Positions 43,127-53,964 of a stretch of 64,000 bases of DNA are shown in pieces. This DNA comes from an uncultured Eubacteriales bacterium (GTDB lineage Bacteria > Bacillota > Clostridia > Peptostreptococcales > Anaerovoracaceae). Under the pieces are notes generated by a model. It worked only from the letters and a program-made list of their open reading frames with translations, was not told where the DNA came from and did not search any database. The stretch's first letter is position 1; each line of letters starts with the position of its first letter. The position numbers and the translations under genes are program-made. The stretch is from NCBI GenBank assembly GCA_902786855.1, contig CADAEH010000005.1, positions 62,001-126,000 of the forward strand, in the 5' to 3' direction.

Positions 43127-44194
43127 CTATTCCTCTTCTGCTGATTCAGCAGAATCTTCAGTTTCCTCATCTTTGCTGTGTAAAGATGCGTCACGTGCAG
43201 CCTTTGCTTCATTGTAAGCTTCTACCATGGCATTATAAGCTGATTCACTGTTAGTAAACACATGCGTTCCATCCAGCTTATCACTGAGCACATAATATGT
43301 ATTCTCATCTTCGGAAGGATAAAGCGCTGCTTTGATAGACGCTTCACCCGGTGAACAAAGCGGAACATCAGGAAAATCTTCTGATGCGATCATTCCCAGA
43401 TTAAGTCTGTTATGGATCACAGAGGATATCTGAGCTTTCTCATTATCGATACTGGTTTCGCGTTCTATCATAGATGCGATCACAATGATATCCCGGATAC
43501 TCATACCAAGCTCATCTGCTCTGGCTCTGTAATCATCATTGAAGAAATTATCAAAGCTGTCAAGCATCGTGTAGATGATCATAGCTTCATCGGCACCACT
43601 TTCCAGTCTGTAAGTACCGGGCATCAGAAACCCTTCTACCTGCTTGCTTCCGGTGATATCTGTACCGATAAATTCCAGTTCACTCAGGTAAGGATCAGCC
43701 GCTGCTTCCATAAATGCTTTTTCATCACCGAAACCGTCTCTGGCCAATGAATAGAAGGTCTGATCAATGTTGAATCCGTCAGGGATTATGAAACCGTTTG
43801 TCGTGATATTACCTTTACAGAGAGCCTTGGCAATAGAGACAGCATCCATGGATGGGGACAGATAATAAGTCCCGGGCTTGAAGTCATTCGATAAGGTCAT
43901 GAAGGATGTCAACCTGAATATTCGTGAGTTGCTTATTATTCCGGCATGTTCAAGACCTTCAGCGACATCAGCTGTGCCTGCCCCTTCTTCGACAGTAAAA
44001 TTTGAGTATGTGCTCATCGTTTTGTCAAAAGGTCTGATCATGATATTAAAAAGAATCAGCACAGCAAAAACAACCGCTATCATCACGGTTATGATCAGAA
44101 GCGGCTTCTGAAATCTCTTGTGGAAGCCGGGCTTGCCGGCTTCCGCAGTGATTGTTTCTGTCAGGATTTCTTCCTGATTACTTGGATCTTCCAA
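43127..44194 (-). CDS. mltG: Endolytic transglycosylase MltG
   Basis: 355 residues. One transmembrane helix (about 31-54) anchors an outer YceG-like domain with [20 protein letters not shown], the catalytic glutamate in [21 protein letters not shown] (written here across two motifs, the glutamate in MIERE) and [14 protein letters not shown]. It cuts nascent glycan strands and sets their length. The start is a TTG with a perfect AGGAG six bases upstream, inside the last codons of efp; the two genes overlap by 17 bases. The tail is acidic. Confidence 0.94.
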   Translation of the reverse strand: MEDPSNQEEILTETITAEAGKPGFHKRFQKPLLIITVMIAVVFAVLILFNIMIRPFDKTMSTYSNFTVEEGAGTADVAEGLEHAGIISNSRIFRLTSFMTLSNDFKPGTYYLSPSMDAVSIAKALCKGNITTNGFIIPDGFNIDQTFYSLARDGFGDEKAFMEAAADPYLSELEFIGTDITGSKQVEGFLMPGTYRLESGADEAMIIYTMLDSFDNFFNDDYRARADELGMSIRDIIVIASMIERETSIDNEKAQISSVIHNRLNLGMIASEDFPDVPLCSPGEASIKAALYPSEDENTYYVLSDKLDGTHVFTNSESAYNAMVEAYNEAKAARDASLHSKDEETEDSAESAEEE

Positions 44195-44738
44195 GATATT
44201 CTCCTGTTCTGGTATCTATCTGGATCTTCTCTCCTTCATTGATGAAGATCGGTACCTGGATGACTGCACCAGTCTCTACTGTTGCTGCCTTGGTCACATT
44301 GGTAGCAGTATCACCCTTGACACCAGGCTCAGTCTCGATGACCTCAAGGTCAACAAAGTTAGGAGCTTCTACTGTGAAGGCATTGTCTTTGTAGAATTTT
44401 ACTGTTGCAACATCGTTCTCACGGATATACTTGATTGCCTCTTCCACGAGCTCTGCTGTCAGCGGTACCTGATCATATGTGTCCTGATCCATGAAATAGT
44501 AAAGTTCACCATCATTGTACAGATACTGCATCTGCTTGGTCTCGATATGAGCTTTAGGGAATTTGTCGTTAGGGTTGAAAGCTTCTTCCCTTGTAGCACC
44601 TGTAAGGATGTTTCTGTATTTTGTCCTTACGAAAGCAGCTCCCTTGCCAGGCTTGACATGCTGGAAGTCAAGCACGATATGAGGTTCTCCGTTCATCTCA
44701 AAAGTGATGCCTTTTCTGAAATCGCTAGCATAGATCAT
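44178..44738 (-). CDS. efp: Translation elongation factor P
   Basis: 186 residues with the three EF-P beta-barrel domains: [17 protein letters not shown] at the start, the loop [17 protein letters not shown] with the lysine that is post-translationally modified in many bacteria, and the C-terminal [11 protein letters not shown]. It relieves ribosome stalling at polyproline. GAGGAAAGGTATTTATT precedes the ATG. It is followed by mltG with an overlap. Confidence 0.98.
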   Translation of the reverse strand: MIYASDFRKGITFEMNGEPHIVLDFQHVKPGKGAAFVRTKYRNILTGATREEAFNPNDKFPKAHIETKQMQYLYNDGELYYFMDQDTYDQVPLTAELVEEAIKYIRENDVATVKFYKDNAFTVEAPNFVDLEVIETEPGVKGDTATNVTKAATVETGAVIQVPIFINEGEKIQIDTRTGEYLGRSK

Positions 44739-44784
44739 AATAAATACCTTTCCTCTCTTGAAGATCTAATAATAAACTTGTTCA

Positions 44785-45114
44785 TTACTGGAGACCGACT
44801 GCTTCTCCAATTATACCAAAAACGTCATTCATCATGATAGTGAATGCGCCCTGTGCCTGCATGAACCTTGCAGCGACAGGCTTTGTTGCGATCATGGTAC
44901 CCAGACTCTGAAGTCTGTTCATAACATCCTGATCCGGCTCCTGCCCAGTCATCTGTGCAGTCTGGAGCTGGACCTGCAGCTGCTGCATCTCGCCGATCAT
45001 CTTAGATGCATCGGCATCCTGTTCGAGTTCTTTTCTCATTCTGTCGAACTCTTTGAATTCACCTGACTCCTTGATTGCTCTTGCCAGGTTGTGAGCTTCA
45101 TCATATACGTTCAT
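44785..45114 (-). CDS. YlbF/YmcA family protein
   Basis: 109 residues of the DUF964 family: VYDEAHNLARAIKESGEFKEF, then helices rich in Gln/Met, then RFMQAQGAFTIMMNDVFGII. In B. subtilis YlbF, YmcA and YaaT form the Y-complex, which binds Fe-S clusters, steers RNase Y and influences sporulation, competence and biofilms. This gene begins nine bases after the RNase J gene, hinting at an RNA-processing link. No conserved cysteines are present. Confidence 0.87.
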   Translation of the reverse strand: MNVYDEAHNLARAIKESGEFKEFDRMRKELEQDADASKMIGEMQQLQVQLQTAQMTGQEPDQDVMNRLQSLGTMIATKPVAARFMQAQGAFTIMMNDVFGIIGEAVGLQ

Positions 45115-45122
45115 CCTGCCTC

Positions 45123-46868
45123 CTATACATACATTATTATCGGTATAATGACCGGACTTCTCTTGGTCTTCTGATAGATATATTTTTTCATGTCTGATCT
45201 GATGGCTCTTGTCAGAGACTGCTCGTCAAGGCCGCCGATCTCAGTGCTTTTTCCTATTGTATTGTAGACTATACTGAGAGCTTCATCAAGAAGATCCTTG
45301 TGTTCTTGTTCATATACAAGTCCGATAGTACGGATCTCAGGAGCAGCCATCAGTGATCCTGTGCCGCTGTCAAGAGCGACTGCAATGGTCACAAGCCCCG
45401 ACTGTGACAAGTTTTTCCTTTCTCTCAGGATAACATTGCCTACGTCACCTACTCCGTAACCATCAACCATAACATCCTCTCCGGATGTATATCCATTAAT
45501 TACGTGCGCGCGTACGCCCTCAATGTACAGGGCATCTCCGTTTTGCATCACGTAGATATGTCCGGACGGCTGACCAAGCGATTGAGCGAGCCGTGAATGC
45601 TCGACAAGGTGTCTGTATTCACCGTGGGCAGGCATAAAGAATTTCGGTCGTATAAGAGTATGTATCAGTTTAAGCTCTTCTGAAGAAGCATGACCGGATA
45701 CATGTACATCCATTGCACTCGCAAGCACGACTTTGACATTCTTTGCATACAGCTGATTTACAACCTGAGATATGATTTTTTCATTGCCGGGTATCGGTGA
45801 TGACGAGAAAACAACGACATCGTTTTTCTTGAGCTTTACAGACTTATGCTGGTCATAAGCCATTCTGGTAAGCGCAGACATCGGTTCTCCCTGACTGCCT
45901 GTTGTAAGAATGGTCAGATTCCTGTCAGGGATATTGCTGATCTCACTGATTTTAACAAAGAGTGATTCAGGAATATCATTCAGATATCCGAGCTCACGTG
46001 CCAGAGACAGTACGTTTTCCATCGACCTGCCTGACACAGCGATACGCCTGTTGTGCTTCATGGACGACTCCATGAAGTATCTCATTCTGTGTACATTGGA
46101 TGCGAAAGTAGCGATTATTATTCGCTTTTCCGTATTGTCGAATATCTCATCGATCGACTTTCTGACGACAGCTTCGGAAGGGGTATATCCTTCTCTCATA
46201 ACATTAGTGCTGTCACAGATCAGAAGATCGACACCTTCATCTCCCAACTGAGCAAAACGCCTCAGATCGATGACTTTTCCGTCAAGCGGTGCATAATCGA
46301 CCTTGAAATCGCCTGTATGGATCACGTGGCCGCCGGGGAATTTCACTGAGAAAGCCATTGAATCCGCAATGCTGTGATTGGTCTGAATGGCTTCTACCCT
46401 GAATGATCCGACATTGAACGTGTCACCGGCTTTTATAACGTGTGTTTCGCACCATAAACCGTATTCTTCCAGCTTATGATCGATCAGCCCCATTGAAAGC
46501 GGTGAAGCATATACAGGAACATTCAGTTCTCTGAGCAGATACGGAATGCCTCCGATATGGTCTTCATGACCGTGCGTAATGATGAGACCCTTTATCTTTT
46601 CACTGTTTTCCTTTAAATATGTAAAATCAGGAATTACCAGGTCTATACCGAACATCTCATATTCCGGAAAAGCGAGACCGCAGTCGATGATAAGTATCTC
46701 GCCGCCGCATTCAATGAGAGTACAGTTCTTACCGATTTCACTCAGTCCACCGAGAGGTATGACCTTGAATGGCACCGCTTCTTTCACAGATTTTCTGCTG
46801 CGCCTAAGCTCATCACGGCTTATAGTCCTGGCGGTTCTTTTTCTGTAGTTGTTCTTGAGTCTTGCCAT
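45123..46868 (-). CDS. rnj: Ribonuclease J
   Basis: 581 residues of the metallo-beta-lactamase/beta-CASP RNase family. The N-terminus is basic; the zinc motif is HGHEDHIGG, followed by HTGDFKVD, the beta-CASP region (ATFASNVHRM) and HVSGHASSEELK. RNase J has 5'-3' exonuclease and endonuclease activity in mRNA decay and rRNA maturation. It lies between leuS and the YlbF-like gene with short gaps. Confidence 0.96.
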   Translation of the reverse strand: MARLKNNYRKRTARTISRDELRRSRKSVKEAVPFKVIPLGGLSEIGKNCTLIECGGEILIIDCGLAFPEYEMFGIDLVIPDFTYLKENSEKIKGLIITHGHEDHIGGIPYLLRELNVPVYASPLSMGLIDHKLEEYGLWCETHVIKAGDTFNVGSFRVEAIQTNHSIADSMAFSVKFPGGHVIHTGDFKVDYAPLDGKVIDLRRFAQLGDEGVDLLICDSTNVMREGYTPSEAVVRKSIDEIFDNTEKRIIIATFASNVHRMRYFMESSMKHNRRIAVSGRSMENVLSLARELGYLNDIPESLFVKISEISNIPDRNLTILTTGSQGEPMSALTRMAYDQHKSVKLKKNDVVVFSSSPIPGNEKIISQVVNQLYAKNVKVVLASAMDVHVSGHASSEELKLIHTLIRPKFFMPAHGEYRHLVEHSRLAQSLGQPSGHIYVMQNGDALYIEGVRAHVINGYTSGEDVMVDGYGVGDVGNVILRERKNLSQSGLVTIAVALDSGTGSLMAAPEIRTIGLVYEQEHKDLLDEALSIVYNTIGKSTEIGGLDEQSLTRAIRSDMKKYIYQKTKRSPVIIPIIMYV

Positions 46869-46883
46869 ATTTTTTTGTGGCCG

Positions 46884-49385
46884 CTATCTGACTACGAAAT
46901 TGACGATCCTGTTAGGAATGACAATAACTTTAACTATGTTCTTTCCTTCAGTCGCCTCTTTTACTTTTTCGAGTTCTCTGGCGGCTTTTTCAGTATCCTC
47001 CTTGCTTGAATTGTTAGGCATCAGGAATTTATCCTTGAGTTTGCCATTGATCTGAACGATGATCTCGATCTCATCCTTGACGAGAGCAGATTCATCGTAT
47101 ACCGGCCATGACTTAGCATAGAGTCTGTCTTCATGACCGAGCTGATTCCACATCTCTTCTGTGAGGTGCGGAGTGAAAGGATTGAGCACTGTAAGCAGTG
47201 TCTCAATAGCTTTATTGAACAGCGGCAGATTCATTTCTGCATGCTGCTTATATTTATACATTTCATTTACGAGCTCCATGATGCTGGCTATAGCAGTGTT
47301 GAAATTGAATCTGCCGCCTGCATCTTCTTCCACCTTCTTGATGGTGGCGTTGAGCATGTAATTCAAAGATTTATCTGCTTCGTTTGAGCATACAGGCTCA
47401 GCAAATTCTCTTTCATCGCCTCTTATGGATTCTATATACTCAAATACCAGTCTGTAGACTCTGTTAAGGAATCTGTAGCTTCCCTCAACTCCCTCATCAG
47501 ACCAGTCGAGTTCCTTCTCTGGTGGTGCTGCAAAGAGAATAAACAGTCTTGCTGTATCTGATCCGTATTTTGCCTGGATCTCAGCCGGGCTGACAACGTT
47601 TCCGAGCGATTTACTCATCTTAGCCTTGACATAATTGCCTTCGCTATCGGTGTAACCCTTGATGACCATTCCCTGTGTGAGAAGATTTTTGAATGGCTCT
47701 TCAGCTTCACAAAGTCCGAGGTCATGGAGAACCATCTGGAAGAATCTTGCATACATAAGATGCAGGATGGCATGCTCTACACCGCCGATATACTGGTCTA
47801 CATTCATCCAGTAATTGACCTTCGCAGGATCAAATGCCTGCTCTTCATTATGAGCATCGCAGTATCTGAGGAAATACCATGAAGAGTCGAGGAATGTATC
47901 CATGGTATCGATTTCTCTTTCTGCTTCACCGCCGCATTTCGGGCAAGTGCATTTTCTGAATGTTGCGGATGTTGTCAGAGGTGAATCGCCCTTTCCTGTG
48001 AACTCAACGTCTGTCGGAAGCAGAACAGGGAGATTCTTCTCATCTTCCGGTACCCAGCCGCATTTTTCGCAGTATACCATAGGAATAGGTGTTCCCCAGT
48101 ATCTCTGTCTGCTGATGAGCCAGTCTCTGAGCTTGTAGTTGATGGTCTTTTTGCCCTTTCCGGCTGCTTCGAGATCTTCTGTGATCTTCCTGATGGCATC
48201 CTTGTTGTTCATACCGGTGTATTTGCCGGAATTGATCATAATGCCTTCTGCAGCAGCCGCTTCTGTAAGGTTGTCAAGATCTACATCAGGAACATCGACT
48301 ACAGGAATGATATCAAGACCGAAAGCCTTTGCAAATTCAAAGTCTCTCTGGTCATGAGCAGGTACAGCCATAATCGCGCCGGTACCATAGTCCATCATTA
48401 CATAGTCAGAGATATAGATAGGGATCTTCTCACCGTTTACAGGATTGACTGCATATTTGCCTATGAACTCTCCTGTCTTTTCCTTAGTGAGCGATGTTCT
48501 CTCAAGTTCGGATTTATGAGCACATGCATCGACATATGCATTAACTGCAGCCTCATATTCAGTGCCGGCAGTGAGCTCCTTTACATAAGGATGCTCAGGT
48601 GCAAGTACCATATAGGTGACGCCAAAGAGAGTGTCAGGACGTGTTGTGAATACAACAAGATCTTTGCCGCTGCCGTCGATCGTGAATGTCACTTCAGCAC
48701 CTTCTGATCTGCCGATCCAGTTACGCTGCATCGATTTTACCTTATCCGGCCAACCCGGAAGATCATCGAGGTTAGCAAGAAGTCTGTCTGCATAGTCTGT
48801 GATCTTGAGATACCACTGGCTGAGATGCTTCTTGGTGACAGGAGTATGGCATCTCTCACAGCAGCCGTCTACTACCTGCTCATTGGCGAGTACTGTCTGG
48901 CAGTCAGGACACCAGTTGACAGGATTGTCTTTCTTGTAAGCGAGACCTTTTTTATAAAACTGGATGAAGATCCACTGCATCCATCTGTAATAATCAGGCT
49001 TGCATGTGGCGACTTCTCTGTCCCAGTCATAACTGAGACCGAGAGACTTAAGCTGGTCACGCATGTCATTAATGTTGCTGTTGGTCCATGTGAAAGGATG
49101 GATCCCGTGTTTGATCGCAGCATTCTCTGCAGGAAGACCGAATGAATCCCAACCCATCGGATGAAGTACATTGCAGCCCTTCATCTTCTTGAACCTGGCA
49201 ACAACGTCACCTATGGAATAGTTCCTTACATGTCCCATATGAAGCTTTCCCGATGGATACGGGAACATCTCAAGCACATAGTACTTTTCCCTGCTCTGAT
49301 CATCAGTTGTAGTGAATGCGTTTTCTTCTTCCCAGATCTTCTGCCATTTACTCTCAATAGCAGTGAAATCGTATTTGTCTCGCAT
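46884..49385 (-). CDS. leuS: Leucyl-tRNA synthetase
   Basis: This 833-residue class I synthetase has the HIGH motif as HMGH in [14 protein letters not shown], the KMSKS loop in [14 protein letters not shown], a CP1 editing domain with TTRPDTLFG, and a zinc-type cysteine set [16 protein letters not shown]. The C-terminal domain ends [14 protein letters not shown]. It follows rsfS by 19 bases and lacks a T-box leader. Two tRNA-Leu genes lie 12 kb upstream in the same strand chain. Confidence 0.98.
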   Translation of the reverse strand: MRDKYDFTAIESKWQKIWEEENAFTTTDDQSREKYYVLEMFPYPSGKLHMGHVRNYSIGDVVARFKKMKGCNVLHPMGWDSFGLPAENAAIKHGIHPFTWTNSNINDMRDQLKSLGLSYDWDREVATCKPDYYRWMQWIFIQFYKKGLAYKKDNPVNWCPDCQTVLANEQVVDGCCERCHTPVTKKHLSQWYLKITDYADRLLANLDDLPGWPDKVKSMQRNWIGRSEGAEVTFTIDGSGKDLVVFTTRPDTLFGVTYMVLAPEHPYVKELTAGTEYEAAVNAYVDACAHKSELERTSLTKEKTGEFIGKYAVNPVNGEKIPIYISDYVMMDYGTGAIMAVPAHDQRDFEFAKAFGLDIIPVVDVPDVDLDNLTEAAAAEGIMINSGKYTGMNNKDAIRKITEDLEAAGKGKKTINYKLRDWLISRQRYWGTPIPMVYCEKCGWVPEDEKNLPVLLPTDVEFTGKGDSPLTTSATFRKCTCPKCGGEAEREIDTMDTFLDSSWYFLRYCDAHNEEQAFDPAKVNYWMNVDQYIGGVEHAILHLMYARFFQMVLHDLGLCEAEEPFKNLLTQGMVIKGYTDSEGNYVKAKMSKSLGNVVSPAEIQAKYGSDTARLFILFAAPPEKELDWSDEGVEGSYRFLNRVYRLVFEYIESIRGDEREFAEPVCSNEADKSLNYMLNATIKKVEEDAGGRFNFNTAIASIMELVNEMYKYKQHAEMNLPLFNKAIETLLTVLNPFTPHLTEEMWNQLGHEDRLYAKSWPVYDESALVKDEIEIIVQINGKLKDKFLMPNNSSKEDTEKAARELEKVKEATEGKNIVKVIVIPNRIVNFVVR

Positions 49386-49404
49386 GATTGATACTCCTTA
49401 TTCT

Positions 49405-49746
49405 CTAGCCTACAAGTACGGATTCACAGTCGCTCCAGATTTTTTCGAGCGTGTATTTATCTCTTGTGGCTTCCGTAAACAGATTTACAATAACGTCTCC
49501 GCCGTCAACAAGGATCCAGCCCGTATCAGGACGTCCGTCTTTGCTTTTAGGTGTGATACCGATCTCGGCAAATTTATCTTCGACATCGTCTGCAAGCGCT
49601 CCGAGCTGTCTTTCCGATCCGCCGGTCGCATTGACGAAATAGTCAGCAAAAGATGACTTTTCTGCGATATCGATCAAAACTATATCTTTTGCTTTTTTGC
49701 TGTTTAGAAGATTACCTATTGTCTGTGCAACTTCTTTGCTTTCCAT
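49405..49746 (-). CDS. rsfS: Ribosome silencing factor RsfS
   Basis: These 113 residues match the RsfS/Iojap family: SSFADYFVNATGGSERQLGA, DGRPDTGWILVDGGDVIVNLF, then YTLEKIW. It binds uL14 and blocks subunit joining when nutrients are low. It is encoded after yqeK, the standard nadD-yqeK-rsfS order. Confidence 0.96.
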   Translation of the reverse strand: MESKEVAQTIGNLLNSKKAKDIVLIDIAEKSSFADYFVNATGGSERQLGALADDVEDKFAEIGITPKSKDGRPDTGWILVDGGDVIVNLFTEATRDKYTLEKIWSDCESVLVG

Positions 49747-49755
49747 CTCTGCTCC

Positions 49756-50340
49756 TTACTCTTTATTGTTGTGTTCTATTCTATCTATTATGAATTCTCT
49801 GGCATCTGTAGTATCGTGGTCAGGGATCCTACCCTTCAGTTCCAGTCGTCCGAGCATATAGTCCATTATGAACAGGCATGCTCCGTCCAGATCGGTCATT
49901 GCCTGATCCTGCAACTCTTTGAGACCGGGATAGTTCCGGTTTTCTTCTATTGCATCTGCTACGTATACGATCTCTTCAAGAAGAGTCATATCCGCTCTGC
50001 CGGTTGTGTGGTATCTGACAGCATCAAGGATCTCTTCATCATTAACACCGAATTCATCCTGAAGTATGCCGGCGGCTACTTTTGAATGGGCCAGAGGATT
50101 GTTATCGATGTACATATCATCAAGTCCGAACTTCCTGACATAACTGTTCATTGTCTCATTGTCAAAGCACTTGGCAATATCGTGATATCTTCCGGCAAAA
50201 GCTGCCTTTTCGACATCAGCCCCATGTGCAGCAGCAAGTCTGGCAGACATTTTCTCTACACCCAGAGAATGAGTATACCTTGCCGGCTTGAGATTGTCCT
50301 TCATGAAATTGTCAAGTTCAGCTGTCTTTGTACAGATCAT
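49756..50340 (-). CDS. yqeK: YqeK HD-domain hydrolase (Ap4A type)
   Basis: 194 residues. The HD signature is GRYHDIAKCF, with upstream RYTHSLGVEKMSARLAAAHG and later HSKVAAGIL and RYHTTGRADMTLLEEIVYVAD. Characterised members hydrolyse diadenosine tetraphosphate symmetrically. The start overlaps nadD by 23 bases; an internal ATG at 50304 would avoid the overlap but has no better ribosome site. Confidence 0.94.
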   Translation of the reverse strand: MICTKTAELDNFMKDNLKPARYTHSLGVEKMSARLAAAHGADVEKAAFAGRYHDIAKCFDNETMNSYVRKFGLDDMYIDNNPLAHSKVAAGILQDEFGVNDEEILDAVRYHTTGRADMTLLEEIVYVADAIEENRNYPGLKELQDQAMTDLDGACLFIMDYMLGRLELKGRIPDHDTTDAREFIIDRIEHNNKE

Positions 50341-50929
50341 GACTTATAATGTATTGCTCCACTTCCGGGAGCACCAATCCTTCCAGTGATTCTCCTGATG
50401 CTACTCTCCTTCTTATCTCCGAAGAAGAAGCATCTATAGGTTCCATATCCATAACTGTGATATGTGCATTGTACATATCTCTCAGATAACCGATCTTTTC
50501 CGCGCCGAGACCATAATCCGTATCAGGGCGTCTGGCCGTTATCAGATGATAATTTCTGAGGATCTCTTCACCGTGATACCATGTATCGATCTGAACGACG
50601 GAGTCAAAACCGAGGACAAAACTGAGTTTGCCTCCAAGCAGATGACTCCAGTGCCGGAGAGTTTCTACCGTATATGACGGACCTTGTTTTCGCAGTTCAT
50701 ACCTAGAAACGCAGAATGCCGGATCATACTTAAGTATACATTCCAGCATATGACAACGGTCAATGCCGGGAGTAACTTTCCTGTCCTGCTTGAATGGTGA
50801 AATATGTGCAGGCATGAATATGAGCTTATCGATCCCGCATTCTCTGACTGCATGATGAGCAAGTGTCACATGACCGATATGGACAGGATCAAAAGACCCT
50901 CCGTATATAGCATAATGTCTGCTGCTCAT
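50318..50929 (-). CDS. nadD: Nicotinate-nucleotide adenylyltransferase
   Basis: 203 residues. IYGGSFDPVHIGHVTLA carries the nucleotidyltransferase HxGH motif and SSSEIRRRV the C-terminal signature. It adenylates nicotinate mononucleotide in NAD synthesis. A GTG at 50932 and the ATG at 50929 are adjacent; the ATG shares one base with the aspS stop. cinA at the left edge of the window also belongs to pyridine nucleotide metabolism. Confidence 0.96.
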   Translation of the reverse strand: MSSRHYAIYGGSFDPVHIGHVTLAHHAVRECGIDKLIFMPAHISPFKQDRKVTPGIDRCHMLECILKYDPAFCVSRYELRKQGPSYTVETLRHWSHLLGGKLSFVLGFDSVVQIDTWYHGEEILRNYHLITARRPDTDYGLGAEKIGYLRDMYNAHITVMDMEPIDASSSEIRRRVASGESLEGLVLPEVEQYIISHDLYKDS

Positions 50930-52698
50930 CACTTTTCTTCAGGGAGAGCGAGCGCCAGACCAAGTTCTTCGAGCTGTCCTTCTCCAGCCGGAGCAGGTGC
51001 TTCGCATACCGGACATTCAGCAGCCTGGTTCTTAGGGAATGCTATAACTTCTCTGATACTCTTTTCTCCGAGCAGAAGCATTACCAGCCTGTCCAGACCG
51101 TATGCGAGTCCTGCATGTGGCGGTGCGCCGTATTTGAATGCCTCGATAAGGAATCCGAATTTCTCCTGGCACTCTTCATCGGTAAGACCGAGTACCTGGA
51201 ACATCTTCTTCTGGAGATCCTTATCATGGATTCTGACGCTGCCACCACCGAGCTCGACACCGTTGAGAACGATGTCGTATGCATCAGCATTGAGACCGAA
51301 CAGATCAGTATCCAGCTTGTAGAGTTCGTCAAGTTTAGGCTGCGTGAACGGATGGTGAGTAGCTCTGAGATTTCCTTCCTCATCCTGCTCAAACATCGGG
51401 AAGTCAACGACCCAGAGGAAATTGAACTGGTTATCATCGAGCATTCCGAGCATGCCTGCGACTCTTCTTCTGAGGAATCCAAGAGAGTCATATGTTACTT
51501 TGGCCTTGTCACTTACGATGAATACGATATCACCTGCAGCAGCACCGAATCTGTCCAGAACTGCCTCGAGCTCTTCTTCACTGAAGTTCTTTCCGATCGA
51601 AGAGCTTATACCGCCTTCTTCTTTCTTGATCCAGAAGAGACCTTTTGCACCGTAATGCTTTGCTTCGCCTGCCAGCTTATCGATCTTTTTTCTTGAGAAT
51701 TCTGCAGCTGCACCAGGTACGCAGATGCCTCTGATGTCACCGCCTGCTGCAAGATTATCGGTGAAGAGACTGAAAGAGCATCCCTCGAAGAGATCGTTGA
51801 GCTTCTTAAGCTCTATGCCGACTCTTGTATCAGGCTTGTCTGATCCGTAGCGCTCCATGGCTTCAGCATAAGGCATCCTTGGGAACGGTGTCTCTACATC
51901 GATGCCTTTTACTTCCTTCATAAGTCTCTTGAGGAAACCTTCCTGCACCTCAATAACTTCATCGACGCCGGCAAATGACATCTCCAGATCGATCTGGGTG
52001 AATTCCGGCTGTCTATCAGCTCTTAAGTCCTCATCCCGGAAGCATTTCGCTATCTGAAGATATCTGTCAGTACCTGATACCATCAGAAGCTGCTTGAACA
52101 TCTGAGGAGACTGCGGAAGAGCATAAAAGTATCCGTTGTGGATCCTGCTCGGAACGATGTAGTCTCTTGCTCCTTCCGGTGTAGGTTTGATGAGTATAGG
52201 GGTCTCTACCTCGGTAAAGCCATTCTCATCAAAGTAGTCTCTGCAGACCTTGACGACCTTATGTCTGAAGGAAAGGTTGCGCTGCATCTTGTTCTTTCTG
52301 AGGTCAAGATATCTGTATTTGAGTCTGAGATTCTCATCTACGTTATCATCATCTCTTACATAGATCGGAGGGGTCTCTGACTTGGAATAGATCACGAGAT
52401 CATCTGCAAATACTTCGATATCTCCTGTTGGAAGATTGGCATTTTTAGAGGACCTTTCCTTAACAACTCCTTTAACGCCTATACAGAATTCACTTCTGAG
52501 AGATTTTGCCATTTCAATGATCTCTGCAGGTGCATCTTCATTGAATGTCACCTGTGTTATTCCGGACTTGTCTCTGAGATCTACGAAAACAAGGCTGCCA
52601 AGGCTTCTTGCCTTTGCGACCCATCCGTTGAGTGTGACATGTTTGCCTTCATCAGAGAGCCTGAGCTCTCCGCACATGTGAGTTCTTTTATAAAGCAT
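50929..52698 (-). CDS. aspS: Aspartyl-tRNA synthetase
   Basis: 589 residues, bacterial type. An OB-fold anticodon domain (1-105, [19 protein letters not shown]) precedes the class II core (motif 2 region [19 protein letters not shown], motif 3 [15 protein letters not shown]) interrupted by a GAD domain (about 285-420). Whether it also charges tRNA-Asn cannot be read. GGGAGG lies upstream of the ATG, which overlaps the hisS stop by 11 bases. There is no T-box leader. Confidence 0.98.
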   Translation of the reverse strand: MLYKRTHMCGELRLSDEGKHVTLNGWVAKARSLGSLVFVDLRDKSGITQVTFNEDAPAEIIEMAKSLRSEFCIGVKGVVKERSSKNANLPTGDIEVFADDLVIYSKSETPPIYVRDDDNVDENLRLKYRYLDLRKNKMQRNLSFRHKVVKVCRDYFDENGFTEVETPILIKPTPEGARDYIVPSRIHNGYFYALPQSPQMFKQLLMVSGTDRYLQIAKCFRDEDLRADRQPEFTQIDLEMSFAGVDEVIEVQEGFLKRLMKEVKGIDVETPFPRMPYAEAMERYGSDKPDTRVGIELKKLNDLFEGCSFSLFTDNLAAGGDIRGICVPGAAAEFSRKKIDKLAGEAKHYGAKGLFWIKKEEGGISSSIGKNFSEEELEAVLDRFGAAAGDIVFIVSDKAKVTYDSLGFLRRRVAGMLGMLDDNQFNFLWVVDFPMFEQDEEGNLRATHHPFTQPKLDELYKLDTDLFGLNADAYDIVLNGVELGGGSVRIHDKDLQKKMFQVLGLTDEECQEKFGFLIEAFKYGAPPHAGLAYGLDRLVMLLLGEKSIREVIAFPKNQAAECPVCEAPAPAGEGQLEELGLALALPEEK

Positions 52699-53950
52699 TT
52701 GCCAAATCCTCCCTTTTTACTCTGATCTGTTCGCCGGTCTCCATATTCTTGAGGGTTATCTCACCACTCTGGATCTCATCATCGCCAATCACAGCCGTAA
52801 AAGCAGCTTTGACTTTATTGGCGTATTTCATCTGGCCTTTGAGGTTTCTCTCTCTGGTATCGATCTCAGCTCTTATGCCCTGCTTCCTCAGTTCATACAG
52901 CAGCTTGATAGCATAAGACTTGGCGGCATCTCCTATCCAAGCGAGGAACACCTGAGGTGCAGTATCCTCTCCGAAGTCGGATCCGCATGCATCCATCAGG
53001 AGCAGCAGTCTTTCTTTACCGAGTCCAAAACCTACTCCCGGCATATCCGGCCCGCCGACTTCCTCTATAAGATGGTCGTATCTGCCTCCTCCGCATACAG
53101 TACCCTGTGAGCCTATTTTTGTGGTTATAAACTCGAATGCTGTCTTTGTATAGTAGTCGAGGCCTCTGACGATCGACGGATCTATAACGTATTTTATGCC
53201 TATGGTATCGAGCTGGGAAGTCAGATCGTCGAAGGCCTTGCGACAGTCGTCACAGAGATAATCGAGCATCATCGGTGCGCCTTTCACGAGCTCCTGGTCC
53301 TCGGTGGACTTACAGTCGAGTATACGCATAGGGTTTTTGTCAAATCTGGACTTACATGTATCACAGAGACAATCATATTTAGGCCTCAAAAAGTCCTGCA
53401 GAGCTTTTTTATACACAGGCCTGCACTCTCTGCATCCTACGCTGGAAATATGCAGCTCTATATCCTCAATTCCCATTCTTTTGAGAAAATCGTGTCCGAG
53501 AGCTATGATCTCAGCATCAGCAAGCATACTGTGTGTTCCGAAATTTTCTATCCCGAACTGGTGGAACTCTCTGAGCCTGCCGGCCTGCGGCTGCTCGCGC
53601 CTGAAACACGGGATGTCGTAGTAGAGCTTGGTCGGCTGCATCTCGGCATAGAGGTTGTGCTCTATGAAAGCTCTTACCGTAGGCGATGTGCCTTCAGGCT
53701 TCAGTGTAAGACTCTTGCCTTCTCTATCCTTGCCGCCCTTGTCATCGAAGGTATACATTTCCTTCTGAACGACATCAGTCGTATCTCCTATTCCTCTGTT
53801 AAACAGCTCGGTAGCTTCGAATATCGGGGTCCTGATCTCTTTGAAACCGTATTCTCTGCAAATCTTTCTCCACTCCTCCTCAATGTAATGCCACTTATAG
53901 GCATCCTGAGGAAGCATGTCTTTCGTTCCTTTTATAGCTTTGAACGCCAT
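52688..53950 (-). CDS. hisS: Histidyl-tRNA synthetase
   Basis: 420 residues. Class II motifs: [39 protein letters not shown], the histidine-A signature [12 protein letters not shown] and [15 protein letters not shown] cysteine-rich insertion (GCREC, CLCDTC, CDDC) lies between residues 170 and 240 and may bind zinc, as in other clostridial HisS. The C-terminal anticodon domain ends [10 protein letters not shown]. It precedes aspS with overlap, the classic hisS-aspS pair. Confidence 0.97.
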   Translation of the reverse strand: MAFKAIKGTKDMLPQDAYKWHYIEEEWRKICREYGFKEIRTPIFEATELFNRGIGDTTDVVQKEMYTFDDKGGKDREGKSLTLKPEGTSPTVRAFIEHNLYAEMQPTKLYYDIPCFRREQPQAGRLREFHQFGIENFGTHSMLADAEIIALGHDFLKRMGIEDIELHISSVGCRECRPVYKKALQDFLRPKYDCLCDTCKSRFDKNPMRILDCKSTEDQELVKGAPMMLDYLCDDCRKAFDDLTSQLDTIGIKYVIDPSIVRGLDYYTKTAFEFITTKIGSQGTVCGGGRYDHLIEEVGGPDMPGVGFGLGKERLLLLMDACGSDFGEDTAPQVFLAWIGDAAKSYAIKLLYELRKQGIRAEIDTRERNLKGQMKYANKVKAAFTAVIGDDEIQSGEITLKNMETGEQIRVKREDLANAL

Positions 53951-53964
53951 ATGATCCTCCGATT

